From: Acidobacteriota bacterium
GTDB lineage: Bacteria; Acidobacteriota; Blastocatellia; Pyrinomonadales; Pyrinomonadaceae
Reading direction: 5' to 3'
Assembly: GCA_019639235.1 (NCBI GenBank)
Contig: JAHBSG010000001.1
Span: 236,580 to 300,579, forward strand
DNA: 64,000 bases
A program made the position numbers and the translations under genes. The notes beneath the pieces are model-generated. The model worked only from the letters and a program-made list of their open reading frames with translations, had not been told where the DNA came from and ran no database searches. Below, piece by piece: positions 17,838-26,644 of this stretch (positions are counted from its first letter, which is position 1; the number at the start of each line of letters is the position of its first letter).

Positions 17838-19043
17838 CTAGAAAAGCGAGAGTTTTATGCGCAGGAACTTCTTTGGATTCTGGCGGAAATCGTAGATCAG
17901 CTTTGTGCTTTCGCTCGAGAATTGATTGATATTCGAGGCTGTTTGATTGAGGTTGTTATAGAGCGTCTCATCGGTCACGAGTCGCCCGACCGTACCCTTT
18001 CCGGCCTGAGCATCGCCGAGCATCGTTTCGAGCTTGGACGCGGTCGCATTAAACCGGGCCAGCGTGTCACGGGCATTGTCGTAAAGTTGTTCGTCCTTTA
18101 GGAATTTGCCGAGTGAGCCTTCTCCGCCGGAAAGCGGCCCGGTGATGCCCTTGAGGTCGTCTGCTATCGCACTGATCTTGTTCGCCGTGGTCCTAAGGTC
18201 AATGATCGCGGCCCGCGTTTCATTGTAGAGTGCATCATCGGTAACGAACTTACCCGCGGTACCGCGTCCGGCTCGAATGTCGTTTGAGATCCCTTCAAGC
18301 TGAGCGACGGTCTTGTTCAGGTTCTCGTAGAGTTGCTTGTCGTTGATCAACTGCCCGGCGGTACCTTCGCCGCTATTTATTTTTTCGATCGTGCTCTGGA
18401 GCTTCACCATCGTAAGCTTTGTTTCTGCAACCGTCGCATCAAGATTGTTGTAAAGCGATTCGTCGTTGACGATCCGGCCGATCGTTCCCTCGCCCTGGTT
18501 TGCTTTGTTAAGGATCTCGTTTGCAGGAACGGCAAGTTTGTTTATTTGCTGAAGCAGATCGTTGCCGGTCTTCGTTAGTTGATTTACCGAAATCGCTTCG
18601 CTCGAATCAAGAACGTGATTCTCAGCAACTGGCGAGCCGTCAGCGGAGCCAGGGGAGATATTTATGATCTTTTCATTCGCCAAGACTGAGACAGCGATGA
18701 GCTGTGCGGTTGAGTCGGTCCTGATCCGCTCCGTTATCGGGCGACCGTTCAATTCGGCATCAACCAGCATCCGAGCTTCGATCTTTTCATTTTCAGGTGA
18801 ATCGGGCGGGAGGAATATCACCTCTTCGACACGGCCGATGCGGATACCGGCGAGCTGCACATCTGAACCGGGCTTCAGGCCGTCGGCAGCCGCAAATCTC
18901 GCCTTGAGCACGAGTCTTTTCGCGAACGGGTTAAAGTCACCCGTCGAATTTAATACCAGAAAAGCAAGGACCAGCAACCCGGCCAATACGAAGATACCGA
19001 CGCGCAGTTGCGAAAGCGTTAATGAATTTCGTGTTTGTACCAT
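17838..19043 (-). CDS. MlaD-family MCE-domain lipid-transport protein
   Basis: A 401-aa protein anchored by one N-terminal helix (about residues 12-29). The MCE domain (about 38-115) contains VLKARFAAADGLKPGSDVQL. The rest is a helical rod made of repeated units with the pattern G-x-G-T-x-G-x-L/F-x-x-D-x-x-LY-x-N: examples are GEGTIGRIVNDESLYNN, GEGTAGQLINDKQLYEN and GKGTVGRLVTDETLYNN, about 45-60 residues apart. It should carry phospholipids between membranes with the MlaF and MlaE genes just upstream, with a 14-base gap to MlaF. The fold and partners are well supported; transport direction is not known. Confidence 0.85.
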   Translation of the reverse strand: MVQTRNSLTLSQLRVGIFVLAGLLVLAFLVLNSTGDFNPFAKRLVLKARFAAADGLKPGSDVQLAGIRIGRVEEVIFLPPDSPENEKIEARMLVDAELNGRPITERIRTDSTAQLIAVSVLANEKIINISPGSADGSPVAENHVLDSSEAISVNQLTKTGNDLLQQINKLAVPANEILNKANQGEGTIGRIVNDESLYNNLDATVAETKLTMVKLQSTIEKINSGEGTAGQLINDKQLYENLNKTVAQLEGISNDIRAGRGTAGKFVTDDALYNETRAAIIDLRTTANKISAIADDLKGITGPLSGGEGSLGKFLKDEQLYDNARDTLARFNATASKLETMLGDAQAGKGTVGRLVTDETLYNNLNQTASNINQFSSESTKLIYDFRQNPKKFLRIKLSLF

Positions 19044-19057
19044 TCTTGCCCGTACTC

Positions 19058-19951
19058 CTATTTCCCGTGTACGAAAGTTCTGATATATGGATCTTCGGAT
19101 CGCATCAGCTCTTCATCCTTACCTTCGAATCCGACCTTGCCGTCGCGGAGCATCATTATCTCCGTATTGATCATGCACAGCCTCTCGCCTTCCTTCTCAA
19201 ACATCACCTCTCCATTCTCATCGATAACAGCATACTCGGATGAAAGGTACCGAAGATTGTTCATCTCGTGTGTAACGAAGATCGAGGAGACGTCGTGAAG
19301 GTCACGGAGCTTGATCGCGAGTTCGCAGATCGTCCTTGCCGTCGGGGGGTCAAGGCCCGCCGTCGGCTCGTCAAAGAGAACGATCTCGGGGTCACCGACC
19401 AAAGCCCTAGCGATACCTACTCGCCGCCGCATTCCTCCCGAAAGCTCACTTGGCATCTTGTCGATCGCATCTTCAAGTGCGACAAACCGTAGCATGCGTC
19501 GAACTTCTGCCTCGACCTCGTCTTCCTCCACGCCCTGTTCGCGAAGCCGATAGGCAACGTTCTCATAAACGGGCAGTGAATCGAACAGAGCTCCTTCCTG
19601 AAATACCATTCCGATCTTTTGCCGTACCTGCATCAGTTCGGGTTCGTCGTAGTCTGTGATGTCTTCGCCATCGATCAGGATTCGACCGGCATCAGGCTTA
19701 ATAAGCCCAAGAATTAGGCGGATGATGGTCGACTTGCCGCCGCCGCTTCTGCCGAGGATGATCTTCGTTTCGCCGCGACGTACCGAAAAGCTGATTCCGT
19801 CGAGGATCACCTTCTCGTCGAATGCTAGGCAAACATCCCGAAACTCAATGACGGGAGCGACCCTCTCAGGAGCATCGATCGCTTCTTCCATATCGGAGAA
19901 TTCGATCTCGTCCGAGAGTGGAAGTGCGCGTTTGCCGTCGTCAGCGAGCAT
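19058..19951 (-). CDS. MlaF-type ABC transporter ATPase
   Basis: The 297-aa cytosolic ATPase drives the Mla-type lipid transporter. Walker A is GRSGGGKST, the signature is [10 protein letters not shown] and Walker B with the catalytic Glu is [12 protein letters not shown], followed by the switch His in FVTHEM. About 30 acidic residues precede the ABC core, longer than in E. coli MlaF. It lies between the permease (21 bases upstream) and the MCE protein (14 bases downstream) in one operon. Confidence 0.9.
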   Translation of the reverse strand: MLADDGKRALPLSDEIEFSDMEEAIDAPERVAPVIEFRDVCLAFDEKVILDGISFSVRRGETKIILGRSGGGKSTIIRLILGLIKPDAGRILIDGEDITDYDEPELMQVRQKIGMVFQEGALFDSLPVYENVAYRLREQGVEEDEVEAEVRRMLRFVALEDAIDKMPSELSGGMRRRVGIARALVGDPEIVLFDEPTAGLDPPTARTICELAIKLRDLHDVSSIFVTHEMNNLRYLSSEYAVIDENGEVMFEKEGERLCMINTEIMMLRDGKVGFEGKDEELMRSEDPYIRTFVHGK

Positions 19952-19972
19952 AAATTTCCCCGATTATACGTT

Positions 19973-20743
19973 TCACAGTCGGCCGATGTCGAGAAGATAC
20001 TGCAATGCCTTCGCGAGAAAAAAGTCGAAGATGATGACCCAGATCGATGCAGTTACGACAGAATTAGTGACGGATCGGCCGACACCTACCGTGCCGCCGC
20101 GAGTGCTGAGTCCCTTATGGCAGGCTACAACGCCAATGATCAGTCCGAAGAAGATCGGCTTTATCATCCCGCCGATTATGTCCTTCGTCGAAATGCCGTT
20201 TCGGACGGATTCGACGAAGACCTGCACGTCCTGGCTGTAAATGTAATTTGCAACGATCCCGCCACCGATCAGCCCGAATATATCTGCCGCCACCGTGAGA
20301 AGAGGCAGCATCAGGATCAATGCAGCGATCCGGGGAACGACCAACTTACGGATCGGATCGGTGCCGAGTGCACGCATTGCCTCGATCTGCTGCGAGACGA
20401 CCATTGATCCAAGTTCCGCCGAGATGGCCGACCCAATCCTGCCCGAGACCATCAGGGCTGAAAGCACGGGGCCGAGTTCGCGAATAAGTGAGGTTGCAAC
20501 CGAGCGGCCGGATTCATTTTGAATGCTGTAATATTCGAGCGTCGGATAGGTCTGCAGAACAAGCACGCCGCCAGTGAAGAACCCGGTAAGAAGGACGATC
20601 GGGAGCGAGCCCACGCCGATCATGTCCATCTGCCGGAGTGTTTCCGCAAAGTAGCGTGGGCCGTGGCGTAAACTAACGACCGATCGCCAGAGCAAAAGGC
20701 TCACATCCTGAAGCTCGGCGATAAATCTGAAAAGGGGATTCAT
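19973..20743 (-). CDS. MlaE-type ABC transporter permease
   Basis: The 256-aa inner-membrane permease has about five hydrophobic helices. The family block is RELGPVLSALMVSGRIGSAISAE in outline (key residues ELGP and GRIGSA), followed by GSMVVSQQIEAMRALG, which is diagnostic for MlaE/Ttg2B. I start at 20743 (MNPLFRF) because the longer upstream frame runs through the terminator of the neighbouring operon. It is the first gene of the Mla operon. No separate periplasmic MlaC-like gene is seen here. Confidence 0.9.
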   Translation of the reverse strand: MNPLFRFIAELQDVSLLLWRSVVSLRHGPRYFAETLRQMDMIGVGSLPIVLLTGFFTGGVLVLQTYPTLEYYSIQNESGRSVATSLIRELGPVLSALMVSGRIGSAISAELGSMVVSQQIEAMRALGTDPIRKLVVPRIAALILMLPLLTVAADIFGLIGGGIVANYIYSQDVQVFVESVRNGISTKDIIGGMIKPIFFGLIIGVVACHKGLSTRGGTVGVGRSVTNSVVTASIWVIIFDFFLAKALQYLLDIGRL

Positions 20744-20810
20744 CAGAAAACGGGTCGGCGGCGTTTCATCGAAGAACAGGCTAAGGTTACAACGAAGGCG
20801 TGAAAACGGC

Positions 20811-20840
20811 AAACAAAAAGCCGCCCTTTCCGGGGCGGCG
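20811..20840 (-). terminator. Rho-independent terminator of the sigma-factor operon
   Basis: On the minus strand the stem GCCGCCCC/GGGCGGC with a GGAAA loop is followed by TTTTTGTTTG. It ends the sigma/anti-sigma/Spy-like operon, 24 bases after the last stop, and insulates it from the Mla operon. Confidence 0.85.
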
Positions 20841-20863
20841 AGATGCATCGAGCTTAAAGCCTC

Positions 20864-21418
20864 TTAGTTGATCGGGCTTTGCTGCCGATTTCTTGGTGAC
20901 AGTCTTTGGCGCGGACGGTCTTGACGCGACGGCTGGGCCTGATTATCCTGTCGGCGAAGAATACGTTGCTGCCGGTTCTCGGCAAATCTCCGCCGCAGTT
21001 CCCGAAATCTTTGAAGCTGTTCGGGGTCAAGGATCTTTCGAATTGCCAACTCCTCTTCGAACCGCAAACGGGCTACCTCTTTCTGGGCCTCCTGAAAAGC
21101 AGCAAGCTTAGATCGAACCTGGCCTTCATCTAGTAGATCGGCGTAAATCGCTTGGTCAAGCTCTCTATTCGCAAGCCGGAGCTGCATGGTAGCTGCCTGT
21201 CGTTTCGGTCTCCAGTCTTGATTAAATCGGCGGAATTGTTGCACCTGCTCAGGCCGCAGCCCAAGGGCACGCAAAAGATTCGGCCTTTCTTGTGCGGGCG
21301 GTGCATCGGGCTCTTCCGGGTCGGAACCGTCCTGTCCCATGCCTACAGTCACAAAAAGTGCACAAGCTGCAACAAGTATGAGCGAAACGCGCGGAATCGA
21401 TTTAAGGCTATTCAGCAT
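20864..21418 (-). CDS. Spy/CpxP-like periplasmic protein
   Basis: This 184-aa exported protein has a signal peptide (about residues 1-28, ending VGMGQ). An acidic Pro-rich linker leads into a helical domain (about 48-150). Two LTxxQ-like turns are visible, LGLRPEQVQQFRRF and LDPEQLQRFRELRR, which define Spy/CpxP chaperones and sensors of envelope stress. The C-terminus is a basic, Gln/Arg-rich tail. It directly follows the anti-sigma gene (start next to its stop), so it is probably an output or feedback component of the sigma circuit. Chaperone activity is inferred. Confidence 0.72.
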   Translation of the reverse strand: MLNSLKSIPRVSLILVAACALFVTVGMGQDGSDPEEPDAPPAQERPNLLRALGLRPEQVQQFRRFNQDWRPKRQAATMQLRLANRELDQAIYADLLDEGQVRSKLAAFQEAQKEVARLRFEEELAIRKILDPEQLQRFRELRRRFAENRQQRILRRQDNQAQPSRQDRPRQRLSPRNRQQSPIN

Positions 21419-22147
21419 CTATTTGTCCTCACGGGTTTCGATATCTGCGACGAGGTCTGAGAGACGAAGCCCGTAATCAAGATCATCGTCGTCCTCGGTC
21501 AATCGTGGCAGGTCCGCAGGTTGCACCGTCGCTAAGGAGCTTTCAGACGGCTTCTTATCTGCCGAACCTCGGTTAACACCAGCTTTTCGGTTCACAGGCT
21601 TAGAAAGCGTACGAACAGCCTCGGCTGGTTTTGCACGTTCCGGCATCGCGGCTGGAGCCTGTACAATCTCCGGGATTTGTGCGGTTCCCCGGTCGATTGT
21701 GGGCTGGGAAATCGTCATCTCATTTTCCTTGACGAAGTCTGGCGTCGCCGCCTGATCCGATGATGAAAGGTAGAACGCTCCAGAAATAATTCCTACCGCA
21801 ATCGCCGCGAATCCGCCTGCGAAGGCCAGGCGTTGCGGCAGAGCGAACCATTCACGGATGCCATCGAGCCACCCTAAAGGTTCGCCATTAGACGCTTTTG
21901 TCGCGAACGCGGCGGCAAGATCCGGCGTCGCAAGCGGCGCGAATTCTTCCCGCTGCCACTCATATACGGAGTATCGCGAGAATGAAATCGCCGCGAACTC
22001 GTCTCGGCATCCGGTGCAGTCTACAAGGTGGGCGTCGAAGATGCCCCTGTCGCTGTCCGAGTTTTCCCGGTAAATGTACGGAAGGATCTCTGATGACCGT
22101 TCGCAACCGTTCTCAAATTGTAGTTTCTCTTCCTTCATTGCCTTCAC
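21419..22147 (-). CDS. Zinc-finger anti-sigma factor (RsiW/ChrR-like, membrane-anchored)
   Basis: The 242-aa protein carries an N-terminal zinc-binding anti-sigma motif, HLVDCTGC (H-x3-C-x2-C), near residues 40-47. It has one membrane helix (about 113-131, GFAAIAVGIISGAFYL) and a low-complexity, presumably periplasmic part rich in Pro, Ala and Lys. It should hold the ECF sigma factor at the membrane until an envelope signal releases it. The start overlaps the sigma gene by 4 bases, so stoichiometry is set by coupled translation. The releasing signal is unknown. Confidence 0.82.
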   Translation of the reverse strand: MKAMKEEKLQFENGCERSSEILPYIYRENSDSDRGIFDAHLVDCTGCRDEFAAISFSRYSVYEWQREEFAPLATPDLAAAFATKASNGEPLGWLDGIREWFALPQRLAFAGGFAAIAVGIISGAFYLSSSDQAATPDFVKENEMTISQPTIDRGTAQIPEIVQAPAAMPERAKPAEAVRTLSKPVNRKAGVNRGSADKKPSESSLATVQPADLPRLTEDDDDLDYGLRLSDLVADIETREDK

Positions 22148-22728
22148 GCCACCTCTATCGGCAGCCGGTCGAGTTTCGCCCGCAGTTGCTTAAGAGCCGT
22201 ATATAGCCGACTCTTGACCGTACTCAAAGGGACCTCAAGTGTTTCGGAGATCTCTTGAAAGGTCATCTCTTCAAATTCTTTCATTACGACAACCTGCCTG
22301 AGTTCAGGCGGAAGCGACGTCACTGCGTTCCTGACATGAAAAAGCCGTTCGGCCTTTTCCGCAGTGTTCGCCGGGGAGCTCTTAGCCGGAGCAATGAATA
22401 CCCTTTCAGCCTCATTGGTCTCTTCGTCGAGAAACTCTTCCGGTCTGGCCTTCTGGCGTCGTTTGATCGTCAGGCATTGGTTAACCGCGATTCGATGCAG
22501 CCAACTCGAAACCTTTGCGTCACCACGAAAATTCTTAATGTTGCGGTAAGCCGAAACAAACGTTTCCTGTGCCGCGTCCTTGGCTTCGTCCTCGCGGCCA
22601 AGCATACCGAAACAAAGTGCAAATATCTTTCGTTCCCAACGCTTTACAAGGGCGCCGAAAGCATCGGGGTCATCGCCCACGGCCGCGGTCACAAGCTGTT
22701 CATCCGTCAGATCTCCAAACATTGGCAA
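22144..22728 (-). CDS. ECF-type RNA polymerase sigma factor
   Basis: This sigma-70 family protein of about 194 aa has region 2 (about residues 25-90, with AKDAAQETFVSAYRNI and SWLHRIAVNQCLTI). After a variable linker comes region 4 (about 135-188, with LPPELRQVVVMKEFEEMTFQEIS and VPLSTVKSRLYTALKQLR in outline). Region 3 is missing, as expected for ECF factors. The frame opens at TTG (22728) with an ATG two codons later (22722), which is the likelier start. It is followed by its anti-sigma factor and a Spy-like protein, and preceded by a probable self-recognised promoter. Confidence 0.9.
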   Translation of the reverse strand: MPMFGDLTDEQLVTAAVGDDPDAFGALVKRWERKIFALCFGMLGREDEAKDAAQETFVSAYRNIKNFRGDAKVSSWLHRIAVNQCLTIKRRQKARPEEFLDEETNEAERVFIAPAKSSPANTAEKAERLFHVRNAVTSLPPELRQVVVMKEFEEMTFQEISETLEVPLSTVKSRLYTALKQLRAKLDRLPIEVA

Positions 22729-22787
22729 AACCGATCGCTGACTATTGAAAAACGGCCCGTATTCGGCAATTCCCCGTGGCCTTTAGC

Positions 22788-22815
22788 TTAGACGCCCCTT
22801 CCCTAGAAAAAGTTG
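22788..22815 (-). promoter_or_regulatory. Probable ECF promoter of the sigma operon
   Basis: On the minus strand CAACTT (22815-22810) and GTCTAA (22793-22788) are separated by 16 bases, about 60 bases before the sigma gene. AACTT with GTCTAA resembles the -35/-10 pattern of RpoE-like ECF promoters, so the operon may be autoregulated. Confidence 0.5.
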
Positions 22816-22827
22816 ACGAAATGTAGA

Positions 22828-24300
22828 CTAGTAGGCCCGGGCGAAAATTACCCGTTTTGCCGATTCGGCTCCGGAATAGACACATTTTCCGGCTTCCTCA
22901 ATCGAGTTCAGCGGGATGCACCGGATAGTTGCCTTAGTTTCCTCCTTGATCTTTGCTTCCGTTTCTTCCGTTCCGTCCCAATGGGCGGAGATAAAGCCGC
23001 CCTTCTCGATCTGTTCCTTGAATTCGTCCCAAGTATCGACGGGAAAAATGTTCGCATTTCGGAACTGTAAAGCCCGATCGTAGATCGCGACCTGGATCTC
23101 ATCAAGAAGCGTTCTTATGTGTTCCACTACGCCATCGATCGGCCGCGATTCCTTTGTTAGCGTGTCACGGCGGGCGACCTCGATCGTGCGGTTCTCGAGA
23201 TCACGCATTCCGACCGCAAGTCGGACAGGTACGCCTTTGAGTTCATACTCAGCGAACTTCCAGCCTGACCGCTGTTTGTCATCGTCGTCGTATTTAACAC
23301 TTATACCAAGCGACTTGAGCTCGGCCATGACCGGATCTATTCGTTCGCTGATCTTCGCGAGATCCTCTTCGGTCTTATAGATCGGGATGATCACGACCTG
23401 GATCGGGGCAAGTTTTGGCGGCAGAACGAGACCATTGTCGTCGGAGTGTGCCATTATGAGCGCCCCCATCAACCGGGTCGAGACGCCCCAGCTCGTGGCC
23501 CAGGCAAACTCAAGCTGGTTCTCCTTGTTAACGAACTTAACATCAAATGATCGAGCAAAATTCTGCCCGAGGAAGTGTGAGGTTCCGGCCTGCAGGGCTT
23601 TTCCATCCTGCATTAAAGCCTCGATACAGTACGTTTCGACCGCACCCGCAAACCGTTCACTAGGAGTTTTGACTCCCTGGATCACCGGCATTGCCATCCA
23701 CTTCTCGGCAAAGTCGGCATAGACCCCAAGCATCTGCTCGGTCTCAGCTACGGCTTCCTGCTCCGTCGCGTGAGCCGTATGGCCTTCCTGCCAAAGAAAT
23801 TCGGCCGTGCGCAGGAAAATGCGTGTTCGCATTTCCCAGCGGACAACGTTCGCCCATTGATTGATCAGGATCGGTAGATCGCGCCACGACTGTATCCAAT
23901 TCTTGTAGGCGTTCCAGATAACGGCCTCAGATGTTGGCCGGATTATCAGTTCTTCCTCAAGCTTTGAATCGGGATCGACGATCAGCCCCTTTCCACTTGG
24001 ATCCGCTTTCAAGCGGTAGTGCGTCACTACAGCACATTCTTTCGCAAAGCCCTCGGCATGCTCCTCTTCTTTTTCAAGGAACGACCGCGGGACGAAAAGC
24101 GGGAAGTAGGCATTCTGATGCCCAGTCGCCTTAAACATATCGTCCAGGGCCCTCTGCATCTTTTCCCAAATCGCGAAGCCATACGGCTTTATCACCATAC
24201 AACCGCGGACCGCTGAATTTTCCGCGAGCCCGGCACGTTTAACTAGTTCGTTATACCATTCCGAGTAGTTCTCGGACCGTTTCGGCAAGCCTTTACTCAT
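22828..24300 (-). CDS. proS: Prolyl-tRNA synthetase (short, archaeal/eukaryal-like type)
   Basis: The 490-aa class II synthetase charges tRNA-Pro. It begins with the short-type N-terminus [22 protein letters not shown] in outline. Motif 2 is around [18 protein letters not shown], and [20 protein letters not shown] precedes the anticodon-binding domain (VVIIPIYK). The C-terminal zinc-like domain ends in FARAY, as is usual for the type lacking the editing insertion. It is transcribed toward the sigma operon, with about 100 bases between. Divergent from it is proline dehydrogenase. Confidence 0.93.
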   Translation of the reverse strand: MSKGLPKRSENYSEWYNELVKRAGLAENSAVRGCMVIKPYGFAIWEKMQRALDDMFKATGHQNAYFPLFVPRSFLEKEEEHAEGFAKECAVVTHYRLKADPSGKGLIVDPDSKLEEELIIRPTSEAVIWNAYKNWIQSWRDLPILINQWANVVRWEMRTRIFLRTAEFLWQEGHTAHATEQEAVAETEQMLGVYADFAEKWMAMPVIQGVKTPSERFAGAVETYCIEALMQDGKALQAGTSHFLGQNFARSFDVKFVNKENQLEFAWATSWGVSTRLMGALIMAHSDDNGLVLPPKLAPIQVVIIPIYKTEEDLAKISERIDPVMAELKSLGISVKYDDDDKQRSGWKFAEYELKGVPVRLAVGMRDLENRTIEVARRDTLTKESRPIDGVVEHIRTLLDEIQVAIYDRALQFRNANIFPVDTWDEFKEQIEKGGFISAHWDGTEETEAKIKEETKATIRCIPLNSIEEAGKCVYSGAESAKRVIFARAY

Positions 24301-24368
24301 ATAGATAACCTTAACTGGTCAATAAAAACCTAGATACTAATTCATCTGGGTTCGCCTTACAATTTTAC

Positions 24369-24399
24369 AAAAGCTAAGCTTTTCAATAACCTAAGCTTT
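24369..24399. promoter_or_regulatory. Palindrome and direct repeat between proS and proline dehydrogenase
   Basis: AAAAGCT-A-AGCTTTT (24369-24383) is a perfect palindrome with a one-base centre. CTAAGCTTT recurs 17 bases later (24391-24399). It may be an operator for the divergent genes; no known regulator is recognised. Confidence 0.3.
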
Positions 24400-24422
24400 C
24401 GCGCCGTTAAGACGCCATCGAT

Positions 24423-25601
24423 ATGAGCGACTTCACCCTTGACTTCAACGACACTGCCACCGCCTTTGCCGACCGCTCTGATGCCGAACTGAAAGAAAAG
24501 TACCGGTTGTTCAAGATGATGAATTCACCGCTTTTGAATTCGATCGGCACCGGTGCGGCAAAGTTTGCCCTTTCGATCGGACTCCCAGTTGAGGGCCTAA
24601 TACGAGCAACGGTCTTCGAACAGTTTTGTGGCGGCGAGACCATTGAGGATTCACAAAAGGCTATCGAGCGGCTAGGAAAAGCCGGGATCGGAACGATACT
24701 TGATTACTCCGTTGAAGGTAAAACGAAGGAAGAAGACTTTGATCGGACCGCGGATGAGATCAAGCGAACGATCGAACGTGCCAAGGACGACCCAAATATT
24801 CCTTTTGCTGTCTTTAAATTCTCTGGGATCGCGCCGCTTGGAACGCTTGAGAAGATGTCGTCGAAGCAAAAGCTCGACGCAAAGGGCCAGATGAAGTGTG
24901 AGTCTATCTCGCGTCGTGTGGATGACATTTGTGGGCTAGCCTTTAAGCTGAAGCAGCCCGTTTTCATCGACGCAGAGGAATCGTGGATTCAGGATGCAAT
25001 CGACCGGATCGCGACCGAGATGATGGAGAAATACAATTCGGAACGACCGATCGTGTTCAACACCATCCAGATGTATCGGCTTGATCGGTTGGAGTTCCTT
25101 AAGGAGGCTCGCAGGGCGGCAAACAAGGGCGGCTACAAACTAGGCATCAAGATCGTTCGCGGTGCCTATATTGAAAAGGAACGAGACAGGGCCAAGGAAA
25201 TGGGATATCCGTCACCAATTCAACCTGATAAGGCTTCGACCGATCTCGATTTTGATGCCGCAGTCGATTACTGCCTAAAGCATTTAGACGAGGTCGCATT
25301 CGTCGCCGGCACGCACAATGAAGCCAGTTGCTACCATCTCGCAAAGCGGATGTACGATGAAAATATCGCGAATAACCATCCACACGTGCATTTCTCTCAG
25401 TTGCTCGGAATGAGCGACAACCTCTCGTATGTATTGGCAAAGAACGGTTACAACGTTTCGAAATACGTGCCGTACGGTCCGGTCAAGGATGCCGTTCCGT
25501 ATCTAATCCGCCGGGCGGAAGAGAATACATCGGTCACCGGGCAAGTGAGCCGGGAACTAACATTGATAACTCGGGAGCTAGAGCGGCGCGGCTTATCGTA
25601 G
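24423..25601 (+). CDS. Proline dehydrogenase family protein
   Basis: This 392-aa FAD enzyme of the PRODH TIM-barrel family oxidises proline to pyrroline-5-carboxylate at the membrane surface. Visible hallmarks are FSGIAPLG, IDAEESWIQDA, FNTIQMYRLDR, the FAD-contact block KIVRGAYIEKERDRA, and FVAGTHNEAS. The substrate and C-terminal block is QLLGMSDNLS with YVPYGPVKDAVPYLIRRAEEN. No P5C dehydrogenase lies next to it, so it is a monofunctional type. Its 3' end overlaps the convergent unknown gene by 9 bases. Confidence 0.92.
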   Translation: MSDFTLDFNDTATAFADRSDAELKEKYRLFKMMNSPLLNSIGTGAAKFALSIGLPVEGLIRATVFEQFCGGETIEDSQKAIERLGKAGIGTILDYSVEGKTKEEDFDRTADEIKRTIERAKDDPNIPFAVFKFSGIAPLGTLEKMSSKQKLDAKGQMKCESISRRVDDICGLAFKLKQPVFIDAEESWIQDAIDRIATEMMEKYNSERPIVFNTIQMYRLDRLEFLKEARRAANKGGYKLGIKIVRGAYIEKERDRAKEMGYPSPIQPDKASTDLDFDAAVDYCLKHLDEVAFVAGTHNEASCYHLAKRMYDENIANNHPHVHFSQLLGMSDNLSYVLAKNGYNVSKYVPYGPVKDAVPYLIRRAEENTSVTGQVSRELTLITRELERRGLS

Positions 25602-25940
25602 TCCCAAATGAAGGCGAACTGAGCGGTCGGAGATCGTTCTTTCGGGATCGTTCTCCCATTGTTGCACTAGCGAAACCAGATCCGAAGTTAGCTCTTGATT
25701 AGCAAGTCTCGAGACCTGAGTACTTTCAAATGCCCGCTCGGTCAAGGCCACGTGATCAATGGCAACTGAGAGCGACCCGTGTAACGCTTGGGCTTCCGCT
25801 GATTCGATATCGAGAAAGAGATCCGAATAGAGTCGGACGTGCCAAATGGCCTGACCGCCTTCGTTCCCGATCGCGAGTAAGCGCATCAACCCATAGCCGG
25901 ATTCGAGTTGAAATACAAGGAAATCACCCGGTTCAAACAT
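25593..25940 (-). CDS. Conserved protein of unknown function
   Basis: The 115-aa soluble protein opens with FEPGDFLVFQLESGYGLMRLLAI, in outline a small beta-barrel-like start, and continues with WHVRLYSDLFLDIESA. It ends in a region containing RAFESTQVSRLANQELT and SDRSVRLHLGLR. I recall similar proteins of this length in cyanobacteria and other bacteria, but no function is attached to them. It is transcribed 9 bases downstream of a small serine hydrolase, so the two may work together. Confidence 0.6.
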   Translation of the reverse strand: MFEPGDFLVFQLESGYGLMRLLAIGNEGGQAIWHVRLYSDLFLDIESAEAQALHGSLSVAIDHVALTERAFESTQVSRLANQELTSDLVSLVQQWENDPERTISDRSVRLHLGLR

Positions 25941-25949
25941 AGATCTACC

Positions 25950-26531
25950 TTACGAGACCACGCCGTGCTTTCGCATCTGCTCCCACATCCATACCTTCGA
26001 ACCTGCATCGCCCACTCCGTCTCCGGCACCGGCAATACCGCCATGAGTGGTGTCAAAATCCTTTTTGACCAGATTCACTCCGCTGGCAGATTGTTGGCCA
26101 CAAGTCGGGAATATCTGACGGTCCATCCAACTCTTTTTCGTGGCGATTGCATGGTAGCAATTCACAACGCTGTTCGGGATGAAGTTGAGGTCCGAGTTCG
26201 TTGAGGTATCCTGATCCACAGCGTCGAAAAGGAACATTGCCTCGACGGTGCGGCCCTTGTTCTTGAGATTGTAGGCTGTCTGGATACACGCTGCAGCTCC
26301 GCGGCTCCAGCCAATCAAAAAGACGTTCTCCTGTCGGGCTTCAATGAAGGCACATGCCCAATCGGCCATCTTGCGGATATTGATCTGGCTGCCGGACATC
26401 GAGATCGCTGCCGGGCCGGGAATGTACTTCGCGTGGTGTTCACGCGTCGTCAAATAGGCTTCCCAAACGTAGTATTTGTAATTGTTTTCGCCGAAAATGG
26501 TCGGCGAACTCCCTTCAAGACATACAAGCAC
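25950..26531 (-). CDS. Small alpha/beta hydrolase-like protein
   Basis: A 193-aa protein with a nucleophile elbow GWSRGAAA (G-x-S-x-G, Ser near residue 75) after the strand ENVFLIG. A second strand, AMFLFDAVDQD, supplies a likely acid, and THGGIAGAGDGVGD carries a likely histidine. The arrangement resembles DUF2235-like phospholipase or hydrolase domains, in a compact form. The start is GTG, supported by AAGGAG eight bases upstream; the nearby ATG is out of frame. There is no signal peptide. The substrate is unknown, and it is paired with a 115-aa protein downstream. Confidence 0.6.
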   Translation of the reverse strand: MLVCLEGSSPTIFGENNYKYYVWEAYLTTREHHAKYIPGPAAISMSGSQINIRKMADWACAFIEARQENVFLIGWSRGAAACIQTAYNLKNKGRTVEAMFLFDAVDQDTSTNSDLNFIPNSVVNCYHAIATKKSWMDRQIFPTCGQQSASGVNLVKKDFDTTHGGIAGAGDGVGDAGSKVWMWEQMRKHGVVS

Positions 26532-26644
26532 GGGCCATTCTCCTTACGGTTTGGTTTCAAGACTTTATCGAAATACGTGCCTAAGATAACATAGCCATTT
26601 CGCATTATTGAAATTTCGGTCGAAAAAGGGGCAATACTTACGTA

